Position numbers and translations under genes: made by a program. DNA of 64,000 nucleotides. Source: Dyadobacter sp. NIV53. Lineage in GTDB: Bacteria > Bacteroidota > Bacteroidia > Cytophagales > Spirosomataceae. Position 1 is the first letter of the stretch; each line of letters starts with the position of its first letter. Shown here in pieces: positions 8,604-17,929 of this stretch. The stretch is taken from positions 5,366,501 to 5,430,500 of the forward strand of contig NZ_CP081299.1 of the NCBI RefSeq assembly GCF_019711195.1, given 5' to 3'. Below the pieces are notes generated by a model. The model ran no database searches. It was not told the origin of the DNA and saw nothing but the letters and a program-made list of their open reading frames with translations.

Positions 8604-9794
8604 ATGTGCCAAAATCATGGAGTAGCTTACATTAAACCGGGTGAAGTGGAAGTTCAGGAAATTGAATACCCTAAACTGGCAATTGGAGACAGGAAATGTG
8701 ATCATGGTGTAATTTTAAAAATTGTTTCTACCAATATCTGCGGGAGTGACCAGCATATGGTTCGTGGCCGTACCACTGCTCCGTCGGGATTGGTTCTCGG
8801 CCATGAAATTACGGGAATTGTTCTTGAAGCTGGAAGAGATGTTGAGTTTATAAAAGTCGGTGACCTGGTTTCCGTGCCGTTCAATATTGCTTGCGGACGA
8901 TGCCGGAATTGTAAGGAAGGCAAAACTGGTATTTGTTTGAACGTAAATCCCGCACGCCCGGGAGCTGCCTATGGATATGTGGATATGGGTGGCTGGGTAG
9001 GAGGGCAGGCCGAATACGTGATGGTTCCTTATGCTGATTTCAATTTACTCAAATTTCCTGATAAAGATCAGGGAATGGCTTATATCAAAGATCTGACTTT
9101 ATTATCTGATATTTTTCCGACCGGATATCATGGAGCAGTAACTGCCGGAGTAGGACCGGGTTCTATTGTGTATGTAGCCGGAGCGGGGCCGGTTGGTCTG
9201 GCATGTGCAGCTTCGTGTCATTTGCTGGGAGCAGCAGTTGTTATTGTAGGTGATATGATTCAGGAAAGATTAGACCAGGCAAAAAGTTTTGGTTGCGAAA
9301 TTATAGATCTGACAAAGGAAACGCCACTTGAACAAGCAATTACGGAAATTATTGGTATACCGGAAGTAGATTGTTTTGTGGATTGTGTAGGTTTTGAAGC
9401 AAGAGGGCATGGTGCCAATGCAACAGAAGAAAGGCCGGCAACAGTACTGAACACCGCCATGGCTATAACAAGGGCAGGAGGTGCAATTGGTATTCCGGGG
9501 CTATATGTAACCGGCGATCCAGGTGCGAAGGACAAAGCCGCACAGGAAGGTAGCCTGAGTATTCGAATCGGGTTAGGATGGGCGAAATCGCATTCTTTTT
9601 ATACGGGCCAATGTCCGGTAATGAAATACCATCGGCAGTTAATGAATGCTATTTTGTATGATAAAATTAAAATTGCCAAAGCAGTAAACGTGGAAGTAAT
9701 CAGTTTGAAAGATGCTCCAAGAGGTTATAAAGATTTCGATAAAGGTGCAGCCAAAAAATTTGTGATTGATCCGCACAGCATGATTATGAATTAG
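8604..9794 (+). CDS. fdhA: Glutathione-independent formaldehyde dehydrogenase (zinc alcohol dehydrogenase family)
   Basis: This 396-residue zinc-dependent medium-chain dehydrogenase matches the formaldehyde dehydrogenase/dismutase branch, which oxidises formaldehyde with tightly bound NAD and no glutathione. Visible are the catalytic zinc ligand region CGSDQH near residue 46, GHEITG near 67, the structural zinc cysteines in CGRCRNCKEGKTGIC near 97-111, and the GAGPVGLA nucleotide-binding loop near 195. The branch-specific ARPGAAYGYVDMGGWVGGQAEY stretch is present. It is divergent from the mobA/fdh operon, 204 bases away, so formaldehyde may be channelled to formate here. The start is ATG 8604. 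Confidence 0.9.
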   Translation: MCQNHGVAYIKPGEVEVQEIEYPKLAIGDRKCDHGVILKIVSTNICGSDQHMVRGRTTAPSGLVLGHEITGIVLEAGRDVEFIKVGDLVSVPFNIACGRCRNCKEGKTGICLNVNPARPGAAYGYVDMGGWVGGQAEYVMVPYADFNLLKFPDKDQGMAYIKDLTLLSDIFPTGYHGAVTAGVGPGSIVYVAGAGPVGLACAASCHLLGAAVVIVGDMIQERLDQAKSFGCEIIDLTKETPLEQAITEIIGIPEVDCFVDCVGFEARGHGANATEERPATVLNTAMAITRAGGAIGIPGLYVTGDPGAKDKAAQEGSLSIRIGLGWAKSHSFYTGQCPVMKYHRQLMNAILYDKIKIAKAVNVEVISLKDAPRGYKDFDKGAAKKFVIDPHSMIMN

Positions 9795-10056
9795 TTTGCG
9801 GATTTTTATGTAATTTGGAAAGGGCATTCGGAAATGATTTAAGCGTTGAGTTAGGGGAGGATGGCGCCGGGTTTCACAGTGGTCGAGCCATTGCTTGTAT
9901 TGTCATAGCAATATGCTTATCTGCGAGTATAAGTGCATACCACGGCAGACTGTTAGTAGCAATTCCAGCAACGGCATAAAATAGTGGAGTAACTCCTTAA
10001 TTAACTCATTTCAGAATTGCCTTTTCTTTTTTACAGTTTATTGTTGTTTGATTCGC
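9795..10056. other. Intergenic gap of 262 bases, nothing recognised
   Basis: No ORF of note, tRNA, or strong terminator hairpin was found between fdhA and the kinase-like gene; only short stems of doubtful meaning. Confidence 0.5.
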
Positions 10057-11100
10057 ATGGAAAACGGAGATGTTAAAATATTGAAGAAGAAGCCGATTTA
10101 TCCGGTCAGTTCAGAATTGAGAAAGTACCTTCGCTTGTATCAGAGAGATGCTAAACTGCCGGTAGGTTATTATGATCTGCTTAATTATTACGAATCATTC
10201 CCGATTTCTGATAAAAATGGAAAAGACACACTTTGGGAAAGTCCCCTTTATCCTTCACACGAAATAGACAGACTGCACAACGGCCTGAAAAAAGCTTATG
10301 CCATATTGAAAGCTTCGGGAAATCTTCGCATTGTAGAGCACAAATATATTGAGCGAATTGATTATTGCAAATTTGGCAACTCCAATCCGTTTCGTATCAA
10401 AATTGTAAACCGGCTGAATGATATTTACGATTATTTTTATGTCAAGAAAGCCGATGCTTCAAGGATTTATGGATTGGAACTCGAAGAGATTTTTTCTCCC
10501 AATCAGGTAAATTATCTGGTAGATGGAGATACCCTGATCGAAGAGCACATTGCAGGGATTCCGGGTGATGTATTTGCACAAACCAGGCTTGGACATACAG
10601 ATTATAACCCGATACGTATAGCCAAAGAGTTCGTTAAATTTAATGAACGCTGTATGATCACACTTTTAGGAGACATGCGATCCTATAATTTTGTTATGCA
10701 GATCACCCCTGATTTTGATGATTTCCAGTTTCGACTGAGAGCTATTGATTTCGACCAGCAGTTTTACGAAGGAAACCTGAAAGTATATATGCCGCAATTT
10801 TTTAAGGAAAATCTGCCTTACGTTGAGTTAGCCATGGAATATCTGACGGATAAAACGGTGCTGCAATATCAGCAGGAAGAACAGTCATCCATCATGTATC
10901 AGGCAAGAAGTGAGAGATACCGTTTAAAGGAACTTCGTGATGTGTCAAAAAAAGATAAAATTTCTACTTCCGAAAATATACACCAGCTCAGTTCGGGCCT
11001 GGCAAAACATTACCACGATGCAACGTATGATCATTGCGAAAGTATGACCGATATTATTGAACTGAATATTAAAAATGTGATACGGCAGGTGAATGCGTAA
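10057..11100 (+). CDS. Conserved protein of unknown function, possibly with an atypical kinase fold
   Basis: I do not recognise a characterised family. The protein (347 residues from the ATG at 10057; a TTG nine bases upstream is less likely) has no signal peptide or membrane segment. The middle holds an EEHIAGIPGDVFAQ stretch (around 170), then LLGDMRSYNF (around 215) and RAIDFDQQFYEG (around 240). GD-x4-N followed by an IDFD motif is the layout of the catalytic and metal-binding loops of atypical kinases, which is suggestive but not proof. The C-terminal 80 residues are charged and helical. It stands alone, 135 bases before mnmA. Confidence 0.7.
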   Translation: MENGDVKILKKKPIYPVSSELRKYLRLYQRDAKLPVGYYDLLNYYESFPISDKNGKDTLWESPLYPSHEIDRLHNGLKKAYAILKASGNLRIVEHKYIERIDYCKFGNSNPFRIKIVNRLNDIYDYFYVKKADASRIYGLELEEIFSPNQVNYLVDGDTLIEEHIAGIPGDVFAQTRLGHTDYNPIRIAKEFVKFNERCMITLLGDMRSYNFVMQITPDFDDFQFRLRAIDFDQQFYEGNLKVYMPQFFKENLPYVELAMEYLTDKTVLQYQQEEQSSIMYQARSERYRLKELRDVSKKDKISTSENIHQLSSGLAKHYHDATYDHCESMTDIIELNIKNVIRQVNA

Positions 11101-11235
11101 GGAGAATGATGTTTTAGTTTTGTCAATAATTATAACTTATGCCTACCTTTACGAAACTATTCAGCTGATACCAGCTGTTAAGCAATTTCAAATTAACCAA
11201 AATCGGAAGGCATTCAACCTTCGCAGATTCCGAAT

Positions 11236-12339
11236 ATGAGTAAACACGGAAGAATATTAGTCGCCATGAGTGGCGGCATCGACAGCTCTCTCGCAGCTGT
11301 AATGTTGCACGAACAAGGTTATGAAGTCATTGGTATGACTATGAAAACCTGGGATTATGCAAGCAGCGGAGGCTCCAAAAAAGAAACAGGCTGCTGCTCA
11401 CTTGACTCTATCAATGACGCCAGAAGCATTGCCGTTGAACTCGGTTTTCCCCATTATATTCTGGATATCCGCGCTGAATTCGGAGATTATGTAATTGATC
11501 ATTTTACGGGTGAATATCTGGAAGGCCGTACACCAAATCCATGTGTTTTATGCAATACGCACATCAAATGGGATGCACTTTTAAAACGTGCTGATCGTCT
11601 GGACTGTGAGTCCATTGCAACGGGACATTATGCAAATATGCAGTTTAATGATGGCCGTTATTACGTTTCAAAAGGAATTGACAGCTGGAAAGACCAGAGT
11701 TATGTACTTTGGGGCGTTTCGCAGGAAAGTCTGAGCCGGACCAAACTTCCATTGGGCTATTTACATAAAACAGAAATCCGTGAAATGGCGCGTGAGCGTG
11801 GTTTTATTGATCTGGTCAATAAAGCAGAAAGTTATGAAATTTGTTTTGTGCCCGATAACGATTACCGTGGCTTTTTGAAAAGGCGTATTCCCGGACTGGA
11901 AGCGGAAGTAGCTGGTGGGAATTTTGTGTATGAAGACGGAACAATTGTTGGAAAACATGAAGGTTATCCGTTTTATACAGTTGGCCAGCGTAAAGGCTTG
12001 GGCATTGCTTTGGGACGGCCTGTTTTTGTTACTGAGGTACGAAAAGATACCAATGAAGTAGTCTTGGGCGATTTGCCTGATCTTTTCCGTGATGGAATGG
12101 TGGTTGGCAAATTGAACTGGCAAAAATATGAAGGCCTTACAAAACCATTGGAGACAGTAACAAAAGTACGTTACAAACATGACGGAACACCTGCACTGTT
12201 GTTACCTGATGAACCGGGAAAAATAAAAGTACATTTTCATGATGGCGTAAATGGCATTGCTCCCGGACAGGCTGCTGTTTTTTACGAAGGGGACGATGTA
12301 GTAGGAGGTGGCTGGATTATGAAGAATTTCCGGCAATAA
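11236..12339 (+). CDS. mnmA: tRNA-specific 2-thiouridylase
   Basis: MnmA thiolates U34 of tRNA-Lys, -Glu and -Gln using ATP and persulfide sulfur. The PP-loop SGGIDSS at residues 12-18 activates the uridine, and the two catalytic cysteines can be placed in NPCVLCN near residue 105 and in YEICFVPDNDY near residue 200. ATGHYA and GQRKGLGIA are further family signatures. The 367-residue length is normal and the start is ATG 11236. It is followed by a long intrinsic terminator, so it is probably monocistronic. Confidence 0.97.
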   Translation: MSKHGRILVAMSGGIDSSLAAVMLHEQGYEVIGMTMKTWDYASSGGSKKETGCCSLDSINDARSIAVELGFPHYILDIRAEFGDYVIDHFTGEYLEGRTPNPCVLCNTHIKWDALLKRADRLDCESIATGHYANMQFNDGRYYVSKGIDSWKDQSYVLWGVSQESLSRTKLPLGYLHKTEIREMARERGFIDLVNKAESYEICFVPDNDYRGFLKRRIPGLEAEVAGGNFVYEDGTIVGKHEGYPFYTVGQRKGLGIALGRPVFVTEVRKDTNEVVLGDLPDLFRDGMVVGKLNWQKYEGLTKPLETVTKVRYKHDGTPALLLPDEPGKIKVHFHDGVNGIAPGQAAVFYEGDDVVGGGWIMKNFRQ

Positions 12340-12349
12340 ATCCACAAAT

Positions 12350-12404
12350 AAAATGATGGAAGGGTTGAAGTCCATTTTTAATCTTCAGCCCTTTCATCAT
12401 TTTA
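12350..12404. terminator. Intrinsic terminator between mnmA and the M64 peptidase gene
   Basis: AAATGATGGAAGGGTTGAAG at 12351-12370 pairs with CTTCAGCCCTTTCATCATTT, allowing G-U pairs. It lies between two convergent genes and can serve both strands. Confidence 0.88.
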
Positions 12405-12409
12405 TGAAT

Positions 12410-14077
12410 TTAGTTAATGATTATCTTTTTTATTTCTTCCGCTCCGCTGTTGCTGAATATTTTCATTAAATATATTCCACTTTCCAAGGCAGCAGTTTCT
12501 ATTGAAGCTTTTTGCTTATTCCCGATATCCACTTTCAATACAGGAGTTCCGGCTAAATTAATCAGTTCAATTTTTGAAACCGGGTAAGGCGATTGTATAT
12601 TTATTTCAGCATTCAAAACCGGATTAGGATAGATTGATACCAATCCGTCTCTTTCTATTAGTGCTGCTGATATCCTGCTATAAGCAAATGTCAAGTCGGT
12701 ATCAATCATTTTTAAGCGATAATACCAGATAATTCCCGGGCTTGCTGACTTATCTAAAAAAGAATAAGAATTTCCGGCTTGATCTTTACTTTTAAATTCT
12801 GCCAGATATTGAAAATCTTCTGTTGGGTTAGAGCTACGTTCTAGTTCGAAATGATCAAACTCCTTTTCTTCGGCAGTTTTCCATTGAATCAGGATATTTT
12901 TCTTTTCAAACACTTCGGTTTTAAAAGAAACCAGTTTAACCGGAAGAGGCGAGGAAATAATATTCCAGGTTACGGAATTGGTACTATTATGGGAATCACT
13001 ATGATTGTCTATTTTGAGAAGATCCGATATGTCATCGACTGTTGCTGTTAAAACATGAGCTCCCGAAGATATAGCATTTTGATTTATGGCAACAAACTCA
13101 CTATTTTCTTCAATAACAACATTATCAAGCTTCCATTGTATTTTCAAAGTATTTGGTATTGGCTTGATCAAACGTGTGAATTTAAAATTCAAATATTGGC
13201 TGCCCGAATTTTGAACCGGAGCATCGGAAGCCGGGGTATATTCGATGACAGGGGATGCACGAACATGAATTGCTTCAATAATTGCTTGTGTACAGACACT
13301 GCAATAAGCCGGTCCTAGAAATTCCATTTTGCAGTTGGTGGATGGCTTGTACCATATTGCAGGGTTTCCACTATCGCCATATTTATTAATTCCTACACCG
13401 TTAATACCTATCCAATTTTTCCATTTAATCAAAAGAGGGTTTGACTGCTGCGTCATATTTGGTTTTTCGGAGAAATATTGGTCACCAGCATAATATTCGT
13501 CAGCCAGGCCAGCAAAAGAATGGCCAAGTTCATGTGCTGCTAATTCGCCCGATAAAATATGGTTGGTAATTGTTGCAAAAGGCCCGCCTGATCCTCCGTA
13601 ATATGGTGTGTTTGATAATACGACAAAATGGTCATACTCAGGAAAATTATCAATAAGGATACTGTTTAAATTTCCATATTTTGTTGGGGTAACTAATCTG
13701 TGAATTCCCGCTATGTCAAATGAGCAGCCAAGCTCACTATCAATAGCGGAAATGGGAACTCCACTCGTAGCACAGTCAGTTGCTGTTTGAGGATGTGTTA
13801 TACCTGACTGAGCTGAGACAATTTTTATCGCATAAATATTAAAATAATTGCGGTAATTCGACCAGGGCGCCTGATTAAAAAGGTAATTTACAAAGTTGTT
13901 TATATCAGTTGTCATCTGGCCTTGCTCTGCACTGGTATAGCCATCTCCAAGAATAACCAAATCAATTAAATCATCTTTATCGCCATTGTTTTGAATCGTT
14001 TCAACCGTGTAAATTTGAGCGGAAGCACGAATACACAAAAAAATAACACATATTATAAATAGTATCAGTTTTTTCAT
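12410..14077 (-). CDS. Secreted M64-family metallopeptidase with T9SS sorting domain
   Basis: This 555-residue protein resembles the IgA peptidase M64 family of secreted zinc proteases. It opens with a signal peptide ending ASAQ near residue 21. The zinc motif HELGHSFAGLADEY lies near residues 186-199 with Glu as the general base. The middle (290-380) is beta-rich, and the last 75 residues starting at SIYPNPV form a type A T9SS C-terminal sorting domain, so the protein should cross the outer membrane by T9SS. It lies 55 bases after a lipoprotein gene on the same strand. Its substrate is unknown; gut M64 members cut IgA but an environmental role is likelier here. Confidence 0.88.
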   Translation of the reverse strand: MKKLILFIICVIFLCIRASAQIYTVETIQNNGDKDDLIDLVILGDGYTSAEQGQMTTDINNFVNYLFNQAPWSNYRNYFNIYAIKIVSAQSGITHPQTATDCATSGVPISAIDSELGCSFDIAGIHRLVTPTKYGNLNSILIDNFPEYDHFVVLSNTPYYGGSGGPFATITNHILSGELAAHELGHSFAGLADEYYAGDQYFSEKPNMTQQSNPLLIKWKNWIGINGVGINKYGDSGNPAIWYKPSTNCKMEFLGPAYCSVCTQAIIEAIHVRASPVIEYTPASDAPVQNSGSQYLNFKFTRLIKPIPNTLKIQWKLDNVVIEENSEFVAINQNAISSGAHVLTATVDDISDLLKIDNHSDSHNSTNSVTWNIISSPLPVKLVSFKTEVFEKKNILIQWKTAEEKEFDHFELERSSNPTEDFQYLAEFKSKDQAGNSYSFLDKSASPGIIWYYRLKMIDTDLTFAYSRISAALIERDGLVSIYPNPVLNAEINIQSPYPVSKIELINLAGTPVLKVDIGNKQKASIETAALESGIYLMKIFSNSGAEEIKKIIIN

Positions 14078-14132
14078 AATATTTAAAAGTTAGGGAGAGA
14101 ACGAGATATTACTAAATGATTAGGCTATAGAT

Positions 14133-14615
14133 TTAAAAGTCGATCAGGCTTATTTTTTTCGTTATAGACTTATTTAAACTTTCACTAATAGCAATTTTTG
14201 AAAAACTAGATTTGGATTGAACCCTAACAAAAAAGGACTCTTCTTTCAATGATATTGATTTGGACAATAATTTTTTATTGTCATCCGCAGTGAATTCAAC
14301 TTGCCTGTATAATGGGTGTTCTATAATTGTTGTGCTCACTAAATTGTCATTGTCATCAAGTAAATCTATTGTCAGGTAATTGGTATATTGAGCAGGTTGA
14401 ATTTCGTTGATAATATTAATTTTTCCGTTTACTTTCTTCTTACTGATAAGTTCAATAACACTATTTTCAGAATCGGATATTTTAGAGATTTTGAAGTTTA
14501 AAAACACAAGCAGACTAACGGGTTCTGCCCCTGGTTTAACAAAACCAGCGCCAGGTTTTTTACTTGCTGAACAGGATATCAGTAAAAGTAAAATACATAT
14601 ATACAGTCTGGACAT
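14133..14615 (-). CDS. Lipoprotein of unknown function
   Basis: The 160-residue product has a short lipoprotein signal with the lipobox LLISC near residue 15, so it is likely anchored in a membrane. The rest is beta-rich with many Ser/Lys and no family that I recognise. It lies directly upstream of the M64 peptidase gene on the same strand and follows the rlmB terminator, so the two probably form a transcription unit. A role in handling the secreted peptidase is inference from position. Confidence 0.75.
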   Translation of the reverse strand: MSRLYICILLLLISCSASKKPGAGFVKPGAEPVSLLVFLNFKISKISDSENSVIELISKKKVNGKINIINEIQPAQYTNYLTIDLLDDNDNLVSTTIIEHPLYRQVEFTADDNKKLLSKSISLKEESFFVRVQSKSSFSKIAISESLNKSITKKISLIDF

Positions 14616-14730
14616 TTTACTTGTTAAGAAGAGATAATTAACTGGTTTATAAAGGCTAACGTGATGTTGTATGAAACAAAAAAAGACATCCTTTAATATT
14701 ATAACAATACTATCTTAATTATAGCCAATA

Positions 14731-14777
14731 AAAAAACCCGTGATTAGTAAGTTTTTACTAATCACGGGTTTTTTTAT
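14731..14777 (-). terminator. Intrinsic terminator of rlmB
   Basis: A perfect stem of ACCCGTGATTAGTAA with TTACTAATCACGGGT is flanked by A7 and T7 runs. It lies 11 bases past the rlmB stop codon. Confidence 0.95.
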
Positions 14778-14787
14778 TAAACGGTAT

Positions 14788-15588
14788 CTAAACAGGTTTT
14801 ACAACCCGCTGTCTCACTGCTTCATACAATACAATAGAGCTTGCAATAGATACATTCAGAGATTCTACTTGTCCGATTAAAGGGATTTTTGCACCGCTAT
14901 CTGCCAGCTGAAGAAACTCTTTAGAAATACCATCTTCCTCCGAACCCATTATAATCACTGTTGGAATAGCGAAATCAATATCGTAAAGTGATTTATCCGT
15001 TTTTTCTGTACAGGCTACAATCTGCAATCCGCTGTTTCTCAGGTAAAGTAGTGTTTCATACAAATTAGGTTCACGGCAAACCGGCAGAAAATTTAATGCA
15101 CCTGATGACGTTTTCATTGCATCCGCATTGATTTGTGCGCCACCTTTCATAGGTACAATTAATGCCTGAACACCCGCGCATTCTGCTGTACGGGCAATTG
15201 CACCAAAATTCCTGACATCCGTTATACGGTCCAGCAATAGTAATAATGGTACTTTTCCATCTTCATAAACCTGCGTTAGCACATTGTGCAGTGGCATATA
15301 CTGAATCGGAGACACAAAGGCAACAACGCCCTGATGGTTTTTCCGGGTTACACGGTTCAGTTTTTCAACTGGTACACGCTGGTACGGAACTCCGAGTTCC
15401 TTGGCTAATTTTTCAATTTCAGAAAGACCTAACTCTCTTTGAATGAATAATCGTTCGATCTCTTTTCCTGAACGAAGGGTTTCAAGTACAGACTGTGTAC
15501 CAAAAACCATATCGGCCTGGGACTGTCTTGGGGCGGGTTTTCTTACCGTATAGTTCCGTTTCTCCATGCTTCTACTACTGGATACCAT
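14788..15588 (-). CDS. rlmB: 23S rRNA 2'-O-methyltransferase of the TrmH/SpoU family
   Basis: RlmB methylates the ribose of G2251 in 23S rRNA with SAM. The substrate-binding L30e-like domain occupies roughly residues 25-105. The SPOUT knot motifs are clear: LLDRITDVRNFGAIARTAE near 115-135, IIMGSEEDGIS near 215 and LNVSIASSIVLYEA near 245. The ATG at 15588 overlaps the upstream GWxTD gene by 46 bases; an ATG at 15567 (MEKRNYT) would overlap by 25. Either way translational coupling is likely. A strong terminator follows. Confidence 0.92.
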   Translation of the reverse strand: MVSSSRSMEKRNYTVRKPAPRQSQADMVFGTQSVLETLRSGKEIERLFIQRELGLSEIEKLAKELGVPYQRVPVEKLNRVTRKNHQGVVAFVSPIQYMPLHNVLTQVYEDGKVPLLLLLDRITDVRNFGAIARTAECAGVQALIVPMKGGAQINADAMKTSSGALNFLPVCREPNLYETLLYLRNSGLQIVACTEKTDKSLYDIDFAIPTVIIMGSEEDGISKEFLQLADSGAKIPLIGQVESLNVSIASSIVLYEAVRQRVVKPV

Positions 15589-16838
15589 ATTGGCTGATAT
15601 TCGGCGTACCGGACCAGCTCATAATGATCATCCACAAATTGATTGTTTCTTCGATTAAATGTAAAATTGACATTCTGGGCATTACCGCGCTGATCGTATG
15701 TCCAAACTTCGCGGTCTTTGCTGCGCTGCACTTTATCAGGTGGGCCTAACACTATGTAGATCATTCCCTTATCTGTTTTCCATCCTTCTTTATAAGTTGT
15801 AAACAGTTGGTTGGCTTCTTCGACTCTGCCATAAAATGAACGGATGGACTGTTGTGCCAGTGGTGCGTTTCCGTTCATTAACGTTAACCAGTATTTGTCA
15901 AGCGCTTTTTTATAGTTTTCTGCCTTTTTTATTTCATTTACTTCATTGTTGGTGCTCATATAAAGCAATGGGCCCAGCAATATTTCCGGATTTGTAATTT
16001 TAGGATAGCGTTCATTGACTACCAGCAAACCCATACCTTCCGACTGCGTTGTATCGGAGAAAATATTATACAAACCTTCTTTTTCAAACCGCAGGTTTTC
16101 GTTGGTATTTATGGTAAACGAACTGTCAATGTCTAACGATTTTGATACAGTTTTAGGTGCAGTATTCATCGGTGAACCAGCTGCTTCAAAACTGTGCGCA
16201 TAATAATACACATGCAATTTATCGTTTCCTTCGGTAAGACGTTTAACAATAAATGGCTCGGTAGAATTGATATAATGTCTTTGTAAAGGCTCTGGGCTTG
16301 CGGCAGTGTAAATTCCGTATACTTCGCTGGTAGACTGCTTTTTGAAACGGATCGTTAAATCATTCAGTACCTTCTTTAAAGTTCCTGTCTGGCTGATTTC
16401 ACTTAATAGAACGCCGTAATCTTTGTTCGGGCTTTTTACCTGAAAACTGATCACAATCTTATTTCCTACTCTGCTGACATTAGATGCGTCCAGTTTTACA
16501 TTTCCATATCCCTGTCTGTCACGCGTTCCATAATCAGAATAGATGACATAATTCAGATTATAAATTTTGGAAAAATCTTCGGCAGTAATCGGGTTTTTTC
16601 CTCTGTAAGCATCTACGTACAGGTAAACATTTACCTGCGATGTGTCTTTTATCAGATATTTACTTTGTATGGAAACCAGTGAAGGTTCTTCGGCAACTGA
16701 TGCAGATTGCTGCGACTGCTGATTAGATGGATACACCTTGGCTTCGGGTATTGACTTAGGTGTGTTATTGGAGGAAGCACATCCTGCAATAACCAGTGCT
16801 GACAGTAAAGAAAGGTATATTCGTAATGTCGTTTTCAT
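15543..16838 (-). CDS. GWxTD-domain lipoprotein
   Basis: The 431-residue protein (from ATG 16838, MKTTLRIYLS; an upstream ATG at 16862 adds eight unlikely residues) has a lipobox LVIAGC, so it is membrane anchored. The name-giving motif is GWKTDKGMIYIVLGPPD near residue 355, followed by a conserved region rich in aromatic residues. GWxTD proteins are widespread in Bacteroidota and Acidobacteria but have no assigned function. It overlaps rlmB and lies 72 bases after the SDR gene on the same strand. Confidence 0.88.
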   Translation of the reverse strand: MKTTLRIYLSLLSALVIAGCASSNNTPKSIPEAKVYPSNQQSQQSASVAEEPSLVSIQSKYLIKDTSQVNVYLYVDAYRGKNPITAEDFSKIYNLNYVIYSDYGTRDRQGYGNVKLDASNVSRVGNKIVISFQVKSPNKDYGVLLSEISQTGTLKKVLNDLTIRFKKQSTSEVYGIYTAASPEPLQRHYINSTEPFIVKRLTEGNDKLHVYYYAHSFEAAGSPMNTAPKTVSKSLDIDSSFTINTNENLRFEKEGLYNIFSDTTQSEGMGLLVVNERYPKITNPEILLGPLLYMSTNNEVNEIKKAENYKKALDKYWLTLMNGNAPLAQQSIRSFYGRVEEANQLFTTYKEGWKTDKGMIYIVLGPPDKVQRSKDREVWTYDQRGNAQNVNFTFNRRNNQFVDDHYELVRYAEYQPIWYPVVEAWRNGTIR

Positions 16839-16910
16839 ATACATGTTTTCATCATTTGTCAAATAACGAATGAACGGGCAAAATTACCCAATAAAAACGG
16901 AAGAAAATTA

Positions 16911-17801
16911 TTATTCTGATTTCTTACTCTCCCGATTAGCATTTTTTATCTGATTTCCGATAGCGTCCCACTGCTCATCCGACACTTCTTTAAGAAAATT
17001 AAACTGTCCGGCCGCCAGTACTTCACCGCCATCCAGAGTGATCACTTCGCCCGTCATATATGCTGAAAAATCTGAGATCAGATAAGCCGCAAGGTTCGTT
17101 AATTCCTGATGATCACCAACGCGTTGTAACGGAATTCGATTTTCAAAAGAAAACTTTTTAGCCAGTTCTTCTGGAAAAAGTCTGTCCCAGGCACCTTTTG
17201 TAGGGAATGGGCCGGGTGCAATGGCATTCAATCTGATACCATGGTCCGCCCATTCAAATGCAAGAGATTTCGTCATTGCTAACACTCCGGCTTTGGCCAT
17301 GGCAGACGGAACAACCCATCCCGAACCTGTCCATGCATATGTTGTGGAAATATTAAGGACATTTCCTTTAATTTTATTTTCTATCCAGTACTTGCCAAGA
17401 GCCAGTGTAAAATAATATGTGCCTCGTAAAACGATGTCAACAACTGTATCCACTGCTTTATACGATAATCTTTCAGTAGGACTGATGAAATTGCCAGCCG
17501 AATTATTGACCAGCCCGTTTACAGAGCCAAATTTTTCAACGGCCCTGGCAATTACATTTTCAATCTGGTCTGTTTTTCTGACATCACACGCAATTGCCAG
17601 CACTTTTCCACCAGTTTCTTCTTCCAGTTCTTTTGCAGTATTTTCCAGTACTTCAAGCCTGCGGCTGCAAATCACAACATTAGCACCTAATTTTAGAAAG
17701 TAGGTAGCCATTGATTTGCCCAAACCGGTTCCACCGCCCGTAATAATGATTGTTTTAGTATCCAAAGCTCCGTCACGAAGCATTCCTTCACTGTATTGCA
17801 T
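16911..17801 (-). CDS. 2,4-dienoyl-CoA reductase-like SDR
   Basis: This 296-residue SDR resembles mitochondrial/peroxisomal 2,4-dienoyl-CoA reductase, which uses NADPH to reduce dienoyl-CoA during oxidation of polyunsaturated fatty acids. Motifs are TGGGTGLGKS near residue 22, NNSAGNF near 100, and a SAMAKAG segment near 175 where classical SDRs have YxxxK; the missing Tyr and retained Lys are characteristic of this branch. The gene upstream encodes a dienoyl-CoA isomerase, which strengthens the call because both act in the same pathway. The N-terminal ATG at 17801 gives MQYSEGML. Confidence 0.88.
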   Translation of the reverse strand: MQYSEGMLRDGALDTKTIIITGGGTGLGKSMATYFLKLGANVVICSRRLEVLENTAKELEEETGGKVLAIACDVRKTDQIENVIARAVEKFGSVNGLVNNSAGNFISPTERLSYKAVDTVVDIVLRGTYYFTLALGKYWIENKIKGNVLNISTTYAWTGSGWVVPSAMAKAGVLAMTKSLAFEWADHGIRLNAIAPGPFPTKGAWDRLFPEELAKKFSFENRIPLQRVGDHQELTNLAAYLISDFSAYMTGEVITLDGGEVLAAGQFNFLKEVSDEQWDAIGNQIKNANRESKKSE

Positions 17802-17888
17802 ATGATGTTCTCGATTTGTTGTAAAAGGTTACTGTAAAAGTATAGGTTGAAAATGTGAACGGTCGAGAGGTTAAGGTAAGAATTCAAT

Positions 17889-17912
17889 AACCCTTTAACC
17901 CTTTAACCCTTT
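17889..17912. repeat. Three tandem copies of AACCCTTT
   Basis: An exact 8-base unit is repeated three times between the reductase and isomerase genes. GGTTAAGG just upstream can pair with it. Copy number could vary between strains. Confidence 0.85.
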
Positions 17913-17929
17913 ACCCATTAACCTCATTT

